From Geobacter sp. UBA5735 (GTDB lineage Bacteria; Desulfobacterota; Desulfuromonadia; Geobacterales; Geobacteraceae): a stretch of 61,225 nt of DNA. Where the stretch lies: the NCBI GenBank assembly GCA_002419385.1, contig DIFZ01000065.1:1-61225 (forward strand), written 5' to 3'. Position 1 is the first letter of the stretch, and each line of letters opens with the position of its first letter. Below the pieces are notes generated by a model, which was given only the letters and a program-made list of their open reading frames with translations, had not been told where the DNA came from and did not search any database. Of the stretch, positions 45,253 to 53,716 are shown in pieces. The translations under genes and the position numbers were made by a program.

Positions 45253-46197
45253 ATGTTTTTCGGAAAATACGATTTCAACTGCACGCTTCTCGATAACGCA
45301 ATCCTTCCGCCTTTCAAGGGTTCAACGTTCCGGGGCGCTTTCGGCAGCGCCCTGAAGCGGGTGGTCTGCGCCGTCCGTGAAAAGGAATGTGCAGTTTGCC
45401 TCTTGGCAGGGCGCTGCGTCTACGCCCGGACTTTCGAGGTCAGTCCGGGTGCACCCGATGCGAAGGCACGCACCGCCGTCGTTCCCCATCCATACGTCAT
45501 AGAACCTCCCCTGAGCACCGACACACGTTTTCATGCAGGGCAGGCCTTTGACTTCTCCCTGCTCCTGTTCGGCGACGCCAACGGCTACCTTCCCTATTTC
45601 ATTTACGCCTTCGAGGCAATGGGAGAAACCGGGATCGGCAAGGCGTTGTCCGGCAAACGCGCACGATTCCGCCTCGACATGGTCCTCACGGGCGGCGAAG
45701 AGATTTACTCTTCCCGGGATCACACGCTGAGAACATCCATTTCTCCGCAAGATGTCTCACTGCAGGCATTTCCCGGTGCAGAGCAGCCTGTAATCCTTGA
45801 GGTGAATCTGCTTACGCCGTTGCGGCTGAAATCCGGCAATATTTTTTCCCAAGACCTCCCGTTCCACCTCCTCGTCCGGGCGGGCCTCAGACGGATGTCT
45901 TCCCTTTTCGCCGCTTATGGCGGGGGTGAACCGGACATTGATTACCGTGGTCTGGTTGAAGAGGCACGCAGCGTTGAAACCCTTCGTTCGTCCCTTTGCT
46001 GGAAAGAGTGGGAACGGTGGTCCAACCGCCAGGAGTGCTCCATGCTCATGGGCGGCATGATGGGAGGCATCACCTACCGGGGGAGGATCGATCGCTTCCT
46101 TCCCCTGTTTGAACTGTGCCGCCAGTTCCACCTTGGCAAGCAGACCTCTTTCGGGCTCGGTCTTTTTGACTATTCCTGTACAGGTGGTGCCCCATGA
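45253..46197 (+). CDS. cas6: CRISPR pre-crRNA processing endoribonuclease Cas6
   Basis: This is a 314-residue RAMP-fold protein of the Cas6 type with the C-terminal Cas6-like domain (PF10040-type). It would cut the repeat transcripts into crRNAs. The N-terminus GKYDFNCTLLDNAILPPFKGSTFRGAFGSALK and the glycine-rich C-terminal GGMMGGITYRGRIDRFLPLFELCRQFHLGKQTSFGLG are characteristic (shortened as landmarks). A C-x2-C-x5-C pattern near residue 43 may be structural. AAAGGA precedes the ATG. It is the first gene after the riboswitch leader, and its end overlaps the next gene by 4 bp. Confidence 0.9.
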   Translation: MFFGKYDFNCTLLDNAILPPFKGSTFRGAFGSALKRVVCAVREKECAVCLLAGRCVYARTFEVSPGAPDAKARTAVVPHPYVIEPPLSTDTRFHAGQAFDFSLLLFGDANGYLPYFIYAFEAMGETGIGKALSGKRARFRLDMVLTGGEEIYSSRDHTLRTSISPQDVSLQAFPGAEQPVILEVNLLTPLRLKSGNIFSQDLPFHLLVRAGLRRMSSLFAAYGGGEPDIDYRGLVEEARSVETLRSSLCWKEWERWSNRQECSMLMGGMMGGITYRGRIDRFLPLFELCRQFHLGKQTSFGLGLFDYSCTGGAP

Positions 46198-47318
46198 AGA
46201 AAATATTGCTCGCAGTATGCGGATTGTCTCCGCAAGTCATAACTGAAACCCTTTATGCCCTTCACCAGCAGGGGAAGATGCCGGACGCGATACGTATCAT
46301 CACTACCCGAGAAGGCAAGACCGCCTGCAACGCCTCGCTCCTGAACCCGGTAGACGGTCCGTACTACGGCTTCCTGCGGGAGTATGGCCTTGATTACCGT
46401 GCCGTGGATTTCCAGCCTTGCCATGTGAACTGCGTAACGGATTCTGCCGGTCAGGAACTGGATGACATCAGCGATGAGGATGAAAATGAGCTTTTCTTGC
46501 GGGCCTGCATGGAAGCGACCTTCGAACTCACACGGGACCTTGATAGTGCAGTATTTTTCTCCATAGCCGGGGGGCGAAAGACCATGGGCGCGTGCCTGAC
46601 GCTGGCAGCGCAGTTCTACGGGCGCCCCCAGGACCGGCTTTACCACGTACTGGTCTCGCCGGAATTCGAGAGTTCGCGCAACTTCTTCTTCCCGCCGGCG
46701 GTATCCCAGCCCGTCACTCTTTACGACCGGCAGCAGCAGCCCTACACCAAGGAGAGCCGCTATGCCAGGGTGACCCTGTTTCATGTACCGTTCTTTTCCC
46801 TGCGGGAGCGCCTCGACCCACGCCGTTTGAAGGAACCGGAAGAACCGGCCGCCCTCATGCTTTCCCTGGTTCGTGAGAAGAAGTCCGAGTTGATCATAGA
46901 TTTGCCTGGTCGGAAGGTGGTCTGGAAGGGTGTGGAAGTGGACATGATGCCTGCAAGGCTCGCCGTGTATGCTTTCTTCGCCATGCGGAAAAAGGAGTGC
47001 CCCTGTGAGCGTCCCGCCTGCGGCAAATGTGACGAGTGTTTCATGGGCGTGAGCGAGATTCTGGACAGGGTAAGTGAAATTGCCTCCCTCTATCGCAAGA
47101 CAGGAATGGGGAAGGAGAGCGAAGAGATGAGCAGCACAGGCATCAGTTCACTTTCTACGGAGAATTTCAACTCCTACAAGGCGAAGATCAGAAAAGATCT
47201 GGAGAAGGGCTTCGGGGCCCACGAGCTGAAGCATCTGGAGATCGTGTCCAAGGGGAAAAAGCCCGGGGTGCGTTACGGTATACCGCTGGAGCGGGAACGG
47301 ATCCGGGTGGTGATGTGA
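46194..47318 (+). CDS. CARF-domain CRISPR protein of the TIGR02584 (NE0113) type, ring-nuclease-like
   Basis: This is a 374-residue protein. The N-terminal CARF domain has ILLAVCGLSPQVITETLYAL and the second motif FFSIAGGRKTMGACLTLAAQFYG, typical of a family annotated as Csm6-type ring nuclease. Ring nucleases break cyclic tetra-adenylate and end the type III alarm. The C-terminal region contains a cysteine cluster (KKECPCERPACGKCDECF near residue 264) likely to bind zinc, then a helical winged-helix-like tail. I see no HEPN Rx4-6H motif. Start ATG overlaps the cas6 stop (ATGA). Whether it is a signal eraser or another effector must be tested. Confidence 0.83.
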   Translation: MKKILLAVCGLSPQVITETLYALHQQGKMPDAIRIITTREGKTACNASLLNPVDGPYYGFLREYGLDYRAVDFQPCHVNCVTDSAGQELDDISDEDENELFLRACMEATFELTRDLDSAVFFSIAGGRKTMGACLTLAAQFYGRPQDRLYHVLVSPEFESSRNFFFPPAVSQPVTLYDRQQQPYTKESRYARVTLFHVPFFSLRERLDPRRLKEPEEPAALMLSLVREKKSELIIDLPGRKVVWKGVEVDMMPARLAVYAFFAMRKKECPCERPACGKCDECFMGVSEILDRVSEIASLYRKTGMGKESEEMSSTGISSLSTENFNSYKAKIRKDLEKGFGAHELKHLEIVSKGKKPGVRYGIPLERERIRVVM

Positions 47319-47507
47319 AAGTTACTGAACGCACACACGGGACACAGTCAAGGATAGACAGACAAGGTTTGTCGTCCCGCTGGGAAGCTCAAATACCGGT
47401 ATCATAAAGAGAAATATTATTCGCAGGGAAATTTGTCCATATACAACAATGTACATCCCTAACAGGGCAAACCAATAAACGGGGCAGTCTCAATCAGGAG
47501 GGAACAA

Positions 47508-50009
47508 ATGGATGACACAATCCAAAAAATCACGCTGGCGTCACTGTTGCACGATATCGGTAAATTCGCGCAGCGTGCCGGGCGCGAAAAGTCTCGAAAT
47601 ATGGAAGGTGAATATTGTCCGACTGACCAGAAAACCGGCAGGCTGACTCACACGCATGTCCTCTATACCGACCATTTCATCGAACATGAACTTCCACTCC
47701 CTCCTGAGTTGGAAGGGATGCGGTCAGCATTGGCGAGGATGGCGTCTTCACACCACAAACCCGACTTGAGCGATCTGCTGGAAATGGCGCTATGTCGAGG
47801 CGATTGCCTGTCTGCGGGTTCGGATCGGATTGTCGAGGAGCATGACGCAGGAGATTTCAAGAGCGCCCGTCTTGTTTCAATCTTTGACATGGTTGCGCTC
47901 AGACAGAAACCCGAAATTTCAGATTCCGACAAACTTCACTACTATTCTCTTAAAGCAATCGATAAGGACGCCTTCCCCACAGGTCTGGCTAAGGCCCGAG
48001 AAAATGAATACGGTGAACTCTTCGAAGCATTTCGCGCTGAACTATTAAAAATCAGGCTCGACATGGGAGTCCGTCATTACATCAACTCCCTCACCTCGCT
48101 GTTGGAAAAATATACATGGTGCATACCATCTTCCACCTATCATACCCTTCCTGACATCTCGCTGTACGATCATGCACTAACGACTGCTGCCATTGCCCAG
48201 GCTCTGGCAGTCTACCATCGGGAGGAAGGTGGGTTGCCAGGCGAAAGATCAGAGGATGCAAAGAAATTTATCCTTTTTGGTGGAGACCTTTCAGGGATAC
48301 AGAAATATATTTTTGGACTCGACAAGTCACACGGAACAGGAGTGGCTAAGCTATTTCGGGCACGCTCCTTCTATCTCCAAGCCATTACCAAATCTGTGAT
48401 TTTGAGTTTACTTGACCGTCTGAAACTACTGTCTGTAGCAAAGATTATGGATGCAGGCGGGCGCTTCATCCTGCTCCTTCCTGCTTCGGCCAGGGTTCGT
48501 GACGTCTTGCCGGAGTTTGAAAGGGAAGTGCAGCAGTGGTTTGTCGACAGGTTCCGAGGTGGACTTGCCCTGAACTGTTCTTATGCTGTTGAATTGGCGG
48601 AAAACGATCTCGATCTGGAACGTTTCCAGGCAAAACTGGATGAGTTCAATGATCACCTGGAGAAGCGGAAACTCTCTAAATTCGACATGCTGATGTCTGC
48701 AGGGATGTCTCCCTTGGTTGCAAAAGACTACGAGGAATTTGCCGATGGCAACTGTGCGGTCTGCACGACCAACGCGGCGGATTCCTCTGCTATGGCGGGG
48801 TACGAAGCAGATTTCGGTCGTAAAGTCGCCATCTGCGGCTGTTGTTATGAACAAATCAGTTTGATAGGAGGTAAACTGCCTGACCCGGCAAACAGATTTC
48901 TGGTATTTAGCCGGTCAGAGGGGAACAAAAACACGATCGCCCTGTTTGACGGAATGGCAATGTCGTTTGCAAAAGAAGTCGAACAGGCAGATTCCAGCGC
49001 GTTTGAAATTACAAACATCCGCGATCGGGGTGGGTTTGCATTCCATGCCATTGCCGGCCATCTTCCCATGATTACCATTGAGGATATGAACCGTTGGCGT
49101 AGGGAAGGGCTTCTCAAGGAAGAATACGGCGAAGATACCTATCTTGGTGACAGGGTAGAGGCAGGAATGCCCAAGACTTTTCAGGTGTTGGCCGGAGAAT
49201 CTCGAGAAGTTAGGGAAAACAGGAGTGGGAAAAAGGAAATTCGTGGGAAAGCATTTCTCGGGGTTTTCAAGGCTGACGTGGACAATCTTGGTTTCATCTT
49301 CAGTATCGGACTGAACAAACGACTGTCCGTTTCACGGTTCGCCGGCATGTCGCGGATGCTCAATCATTTCTTCGCTGATTATCTTGTCTCCAGAATCCGC
49401 AATGAGTTTCCGGATGTGTACGTCGTCTTCGCGGGTGGCGACGACCTTTTCCTCCTTGGCCCCTGGACGCGAATGGTGAAGTTTGCCTCGTTCGTGCAAA
49501 AGGAATTCAGCCGTTTTGTGTCCGGAAATCCGGAGGTGACACTGTCGGCTGGCGTAGCAGTCACAAAACCGAGCCTGCCGGTTCATACAATCACCGCATT
49601 GGCCGAGCATCTGCTTGAACAGTCAAAGAAGAGGGAGACTAAGAAAAAAGAAAAGGTGAAAAATGCCGTGACCCTGTTCGACACAACGGTAGGTTGGCAA
49701 CATTTCGATGAGCTGCTGGAAACAGGGGAATGGTTGGAGCGGATGGTTGTCGAGGAAAAGATAACTGCAGGCCTTGCCCGTCGCTTCCTTCAGTATTCCG
49801 ATGATTTTGTCGCTTTCATGGGTGGCAATATTGCCCGTGGTATGTATCTGTCGCACATGAGTTATGATTTTGTTCGCAACGTTGACGAGAAGAAATTGTC
49901 GGAAGAGGAAAAAACACGCCTGTATGGGATCAAAAACAACGAGTTCCTGCTGCAGCATATGCGGTTACCACTTTCCTGCGCGTTGTACAAACTGAGAACG
50001 GATAAATAG
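47508..50009 (+). CDS. cas10: Type III-A CRISPR protein Cas10/Csm1
   Basis: This 833-residue large subunit of the Csm complex has an N-terminal HD nuclease (SLLHDIGKFAQRAG near residues 12-25) for single-stranded DNA. It has a zinc-binding segment (CAVC and CGCC) and the palm domain with VYVVFAGGDDLFLLG near residue 643. The intact GGDD is the cyclic oligoadenylate synthase site. AGGAGGG precedes the ATG. A 189-bp gap separates it from the CARF gene, which may hold a second promoter. The cas10 to csm5 genes look A/T-richer than the flanking chromosome, suggesting horizontal transfer of the module. All catalytic motifs are intact. Confidence 0.96.
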   Translation: MDDTIQKITLASLLHDIGKFAQRAGREKSRNMEGEYCPTDQKTGRLTHTHVLYTDHFIEHELPLPPELEGMRSALARMASSHHKPDLSDLLEMALCRGDCLSAGSDRIVEEHDAGDFKSARLVSIFDMVALRQKPEISDSDKLHYYSLKAIDKDAFPTGLAKARENEYGELFEAFRAELLKIRLDMGVRHYINSLTSLLEKYTWCIPSSTYHTLPDISLYDHALTTAAIAQALAVYHREEGGLPGERSEDAKKFILFGGDLSGIQKYIFGLDKSHGTGVAKLFRARSFYLQAITKSVILSLLDRLKLLSVAKIMDAGGRFILLLPASARVRDVLPEFEREVQQWFVDRFRGGLALNCSYAVELAENDLDLERFQAKLDEFNDHLEKRKLSKFDMLMSAGMSPLVAKDYEEFADGNCAVCTTNAADSSAMAGYEADFGRKVAICGCCYEQISLIGGKLPDPANRFLVFSRSEGNKNTIALFDGMAMSFAKEVEQADSSAFEITNIRDRGGFAFHAIAGHLPMITIEDMNRWRREGLLKEEYGEDTYLGDRVEAGMPKTFQVLAGESREVRENRSGKKEIRGKAFLGVFKADVDNLGFIFSIGLNKRLSVSRFAGMSRMLNHFFADYLVSRIRNEFPDVYVVFAGGDDLFLLGPWTRMVKFASFVQKEFSRFVSGNPEVTLSAGVAVTKPSLPVHTITALAEHLLEQSKKRETKKKEKVKNAVTLFDTTVGWQHFDELLETGEWLERMVVEEKITAGLARRFLQYSDDFVAFMGGNIARGMYLSHMSYDFVRNVDEKKLSEEEKTRLYGIKNNEFLLQHMRLPLSCALYKLRTDK

Positions 50010-50018
50010 GAGGGAAAC

Positions 50019-50444
50019 ATGAGCCGGTATTTCGATGAAGAAAAAAACCTGAAGAGTGCCCTGTTGAGTGATGAAGCCTTGAGCGAGGCAAAGAAATTTG
50101 TCGTTCTCAGACACGACAACAAAGTTGATACAAACCAATCCATTACCTCTGCACAATTGCGAAAGTTTTATAACGAATTCAAGGGACTGGAGAAACGGCT
50201 GGACTTTGCTGCTAAAAACCCTGCCGAAGATGAGGCTGCATTTAAAGGTGTTTTACCGTTGGTGAAGATGGTGAAATCCAAGGTCGCGTATGCGTGGGGG
50301 GCAAAAAAGGTACCCCTGCCTTTTGCCAAATGGCTTGAACAACATGTTGATGCGATAAACAGTGTCAAGGACTTCAGGGCATTTCTGCTGCATTTCGAGG
50401 CCGTTGTCGGTTTCTGCTATGGGCTCGGACTGAAAAACAATTAA
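50019..50444 (+). CDS. csm2: Csm2, small subunit of the type III-A complex
   Basis: This is a 141-residue helical protein. Csm2 lines the crRNA-target duplex as part of the inner filament of the Csm complex. Landmarks are SITSAQLRKFYNEFKGLEKRL near residue 35 and the helical C-terminus FRAFLLHFEAVVGFCYG. TAGGAGGG precedes the ATG, 9 bp after the cas10 stop. Length is normal. Position between cas10 and csm3 is the standard Csm order. Confidence 0.92.
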   Translation: MSRYFDEEKNLKSALLSDEALSEAKKFVVLRHDNKVDTNQSITSAQLRKFYNEFKGLEKRLDFAAKNPAEDEAAFKGVLPLVKMVKSKVAYAWGAKKVPLPFAKWLEQHVDAINSVKDFRAFLLHFEAVVGFCYGLGLKNN

Positions 50445-50492
50445 GCACACCACTACGATTCTTTCATTACATACTCAAGAGGAGGAACGTCA

Positions 50493-51182
50493 ATGAAACT
50501 CAAATCCATTAAGGCAATCAGCGGCAAGATCCGCGTTATAACCGGTCTGCATATAGGCGGGAGTAAAGATAATCTGGAGATAGGTGGGTTGGATCAGCCG
50601 ATAATCAAGCATCCATTGACCAAGGAGCCTTATATTCCCGGCTCTTCCATTAAAGGCAAAATGCGTTCGTTGCTTGAAAACTACTATTTCATCGACAGGG
50701 AACAAACCCGTAAATTCGTAGCAGAGAAGGGAGCTCCATGTGGTTGCGGAGAACCTGACTGTCCTGCCTGCAAGATCTTCGGTACGTCATCTGATAAAAA
50801 ATCGGCTGAGCTTGGTTCTACACGTATCATAGTACGAGATGCGGTCCTCACGGAGCAATTCCGGACAAAATTCGCAAAGGGGGAACTCCCCATGGAGGAG
50901 AAGTATGAAAACGTCATCCACCGGGTCAAGGGAACTGCGGATCATCCACGACCATTGGAACGGGTACCGGCAGGCGTTGAATTCGACTTTTCTATCTCTT
51001 TCAAGGAATTTGAAGGAGATGACGCAGCTCTGCTCAACTATGTCTACAAGGGGCTCAAGATGATAGAACTGGATGCTCTTGGGGGGAATAGTTCCCGCGG
51101 TTGCGGACAGGTGAAGTTTGTGGACCTTCAGTGCGACGCTCAACCACTGGGAGCCGATTTCCTCGATACAATTCAACTTTAG
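50493..51182 (+). CDS. csm3: Csm3, backbone RAMP and target-RNA ribonuclease
   Basis: This 229-residue RAMP forms the Csm filament and cuts bound target RNA every six bases. The catalytic Asp is present in IGGLDQPIIKHPLTK near residue 33, and the glycine loop YIPGSSIKGKMRSLLE follows. A Cys-rich segment (CGCGEPDCPACKIFG) is typical of Csm3 zinc binding. GAGGAGG precedes the ATG. The glycine-rich C-terminal GGNSSRGCGQVKF is the usual RAMP signature. The gene is complete and probably active. Confidence 0.95.
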   Translation: MKLKSIKAISGKIRVITGLHIGGSKDNLEIGGLDQPIIKHPLTKEPYIPGSSIKGKMRSLLENYYFIDREQTRKFVAEKGAPCGCGEPDCPACKIFGTSSDKKSAELGSTRIIVRDAVLTEQFRTKFAKGELPMEEKYENVIHRVKGTADHPRPLERVPAGVEFDFSISFKEFEGDDAALLNYVYKGLKMIELDALGGNSSRGCGQVKFVDLQCDAQPLGADFLDTIQL

Positions 51183-51191
51183 GAGGGCTTC

Positions 51192-52154
51192 ATGGCCACA
51201 TACCGATACTGCATAACCCCATGCAGCGCCGCCGGCACTCCTTTCAGGAGCGACACCCTGTATGGGCATCTGCTCTGTGCCGCCAGGGAACTGGACGGCG
51301 AAAATATCCTGGAAAATCTCGTTGGCAGGTTCAAGGAGGGAAGGCCACCTTTTATTCTGAGTTCCGCTTTTCCTATAGGGATGCTCCCAATGCCTGTCTT
51401 GCCGAACATACCTCGCGCTGACTTTCAACGCTTTGCACGGGAGCGGACGGAGTTTGGCGGCAGCATGTTCAGTGCCCTTGAGAAATATAAGGACTTCAAA
51501 AAAATAAAGTGGCTTCCGGTTTCCCTATGGGTGCAACTGAGTGTTGGATGCAGCCAGAAGCGGCTTTTCTCGGCGTACTTGGACAATCTCGAAACAGGCA
51601 TGTTTGCGGCGCTGGTAGGCAAGACTGAATTGGAACTTCATAACACTATCGATCGGCAACGCGGAGCCGTACTTGAGGAAGGTGGGCTTTATACCTCCGA
51701 GGCTACCTTCTATCCCCCAGACACAGATCTAGAGATGTATGTCCAAACTGATGACCCATCGACCTTCGAGCGGTATCTCGAGGTGCTGGCCAAGACCGGG
51801 TACGGACGAGACCGAAGTACTGGCAAGGGAAGTTTCACATTTCGGCGCGATGATGGATTCGACTCTTCACTTATGGCTGGAATCGGAAATGCACTGATGA
51901 GCCTTTCTGTCTGTTCTCACCAGGATCTCTCAACAATCAGGGGATTTTATTCGGTGTTCACAAAATATGGCAAAGTCTGGAACGGTTTCGGACAGAATAA
52001 CCCATTTAAGAAACCGTTTCTGGCATTTGCCGAGGGGTCGGTTTTTCAAGAGTTGCCCGCGGATGGTTATGTTCTGCATGGTATCCACAGTGACCCAAAA
52101 ATCGTGCAGATCACCTGGCCTCTTACTCTGCCGCTAACCCTGGAGGTTTCCTGA
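51192..52154 (+). CDS. csm4: Csm4, crRNA 5'-tag-binding RAMP
   Basis: This 320-residue RAMP caps the base of the Csm complex next to Cas10 and holds the crRNA repeat tag. Features are the AAGTPFRSDTLYGHLLCAARELDG N-terminus (shortened landmark) and the TGYGRDRSTGKGSF glycine-rich loop. AGGAGG precedes the ATG by a few bases. Its stop codon overlaps the csm5 start by one base (TGATG), showing translational coupling. Length is usual for Csm4. Confidence 0.93.
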   Translation: MATYRYCITPCSAAGTPFRSDTLYGHLLCAARELDGENILENLVGRFKEGRPPFILSSAFPIGMLPMPVLPNIPRADFQRFARERTEFGGSMFSALEKYKDFKKIKWLPVSLWVQLSVGCSQKRLFSAYLDNLETGMFAALVGKTELELHNTIDRQRGAVLEEGGLYTSEATFYPPDTDLEMYVQTDDPSTFERYLEVLAKTGYGRDRSTGKGSFTFRRDDGFDSSLMAGIGNALMSLSVCSHQDLSTIRGFYSVFTKYGKVWNGFGQNNPFKKPFLAFAEGSVFQELPADGYVLHGIHSDPKIVQITWPLTLPLTLEVS

Positions 52155-53665
52155 TGGAATTTACGAAAATAAAACTCGAGATATTATCCCCGGTGCACAT
52201 TGGTACAGGGGAAGCGCTCGATCCGTTCTCTTATGTCATAAAAGATGAAGAAAATGGACCGTGCCTCTATTCCATTGATCTTCCCGCATGGGTGGAAGAC
52301 CATCCAAACCCCGAAGAACTGGCACAACGCTTTGGTGGTAATAATATGGCCGCCGTGAGGAGCTTTATCAGCGAAAACCTTGATACGGAATTGTATTCGA
52401 GGTCCCGTGCAAGAATTGTCTCCAAGGAGATATATGATGAATACCGTAAGAAACTCAACGACCAGCATAATCAGCTGAAAATCAGCCCCGCTCTAAAAAA
52501 TTCTTACAGCTGTGCCCTGCTCATTCCCGGCAGTTCCATTAAAGGTGCCATACGGACAGCCGTTGTCGATTACTTGGACCATACCTATAACCTGGATCTG
52601 AAAGGTCTTACGCAAAAGGATGGTCGATACGGGAAAGAATACATCAAAAAGCTAGAGGAAGTACTGGGGAAAATTGGCGAAAATGATTTCAAGAACCTGA
52701 AGGTTGGTGATTTTGAAGCATATCGGGATGACTCATATTTTGTGACAGCCAGAGAGATGAGCCGCAACCCGAAAAAGGAGAACAATACTCCGAAAGCTCC
52801 CTGTGAGGTAACAGCCAGCCGTCTGATGCAGGGGAAACCAGTTACCCTGTGTGGCAAGATAGCTATTGGCGCAGCCAATAAAAAAGATGACGCGGTTCTT
52901 TCGGTTAACCGGAATCGTGACAATTGGAAGCTGGAAGAGTTGATGAGCCTGTGTAATGAGTTTTATGGGGTTCGCTATCGGAAAGAACGTGAAAAATTCT
53001 ATGCCTTGCCCCATTTCCAGCAGACTGCCGAAGTGTTGAAAGCTATTGATGAAGTTGTGCTGAATCCCCAGCCGGGTGAGATGGTATTGCGCATAGGGCA
53101 TTATTCCCACGTGGAATGCATGACGATCACGCAAAACGAGCCTGACACTCCTGTAGAAAAAGGAAAAAAGAAGCCGTTCGGCACCACCCGCACCTTGGCA
53201 GACGGGATTTATCCCTTCGGTTGGGTGAAACTTTCGATTTGCAGCGAAGAGGAATATGCCCGCTACCTTGCGGGTAAAGAAGACCATGACATCACTGTTA
53301 TGTGCCGGTATGAGGAAAGTCGAAAGAAGGCTTTGGAAGCGAGAGAGGCGCTGCAAAAGAAAAATAAAGAAAAAGAGCTGCTTAAGCGGGAAGCTGAAGA
53401 ACTTGAGGCAAAGCTCACGGCAGAACTGGCGGCTATGAGCGATGTTGATCGTGCGCTGTTTTTACTGGTCAGAAATAAATTGCTAGAACACGAGGTCGTT
53501 CATTTTTTCAATAGTTTAGCAGATATGGGCACTGATGAACAAAAGAGGTGCGCTGAGGCTCTGAAAGTTTATTGGCAAAAAGAGGGAAAATGGAGCAAAA
53601 AGAACTGTTCAAAAAAACAGTGGGTAAAGGTGCAAACAGTGAAGAGCATATTGGGCGAGACATAA
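52154..53665 (+). CDS. csm5: Csm5, crRNA 3'-end RAMP with coiled-coil extension
   Basis: This 503-residue protein caps the 3' end of the crRNA in the Csm complex. The N-terminal RAMP signature KLEILSPVHIGTGEALDPFSYV and the loop LIPGSSIKGAIRTAVVDYL are diagnostic. It is longer than common Csm5 proteins (about 350-400). The extra length includes a charged coiled-coil at about residues 375-430 (KKALEAREALQKKNKEKELL) and a helical C-terminus. The gene starts within the csm4 stop. No frameshift is seen. The extension may recruit an RNase or a partner. Confidence 0.92.
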   Translation: MEFTKIKLEILSPVHIGTGEALDPFSYVIKDEENGPCLYSIDLPAWVEDHPNPEELAQRFGGNNMAAVRSFISENLDTELYSRSRARIVSKEIYDEYRKKLNDQHNQLKISPALKNSYSCALLIPGSSIKGAIRTAVVDYLDHTYNLDLKGLTQKDGRYGKEYIKKLEEVLGKIGENDFKNLKVGDFEAYRDDSYFVTAREMSRNPKKENNTPKAPCEVTASRLMQGKPVTLCGKIAIGAANKKDDAVLSVNRNRDNWKLEELMSLCNEFYGVRYRKEREKFYALPHFQQTAEVLKAIDEVVLNPQPGEMVLRIGHYSHVECMTITQNEPDTPVEKGKKKPFGTTRTLADGIYPFGWVKLSICSEEEYARYLAGKEDHDITVMCRYEESRKKALEAREALQKKNKEKELLKREAEELEAKLTAELAAMSDVDRALFLLVRNKLLEHEVVHFFNSLADMGTDEQKRCAEALKVYWQKEGKWSKKNCSKKQWVKVQTVKSILGET

Positions 53666-53716
53666 CCATACCGCTTTACTTGCATAAGGAATCAAAAGTC
53701 AAGAAAAGGAACTCGA

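Noticed and set aside
47319..47507. A second GEMM riboswitch or terminator before cas10
   Set aside because: No GEMM consensus or stem plus T-run is visible in this gap. An internal promoter is possible but not supported.
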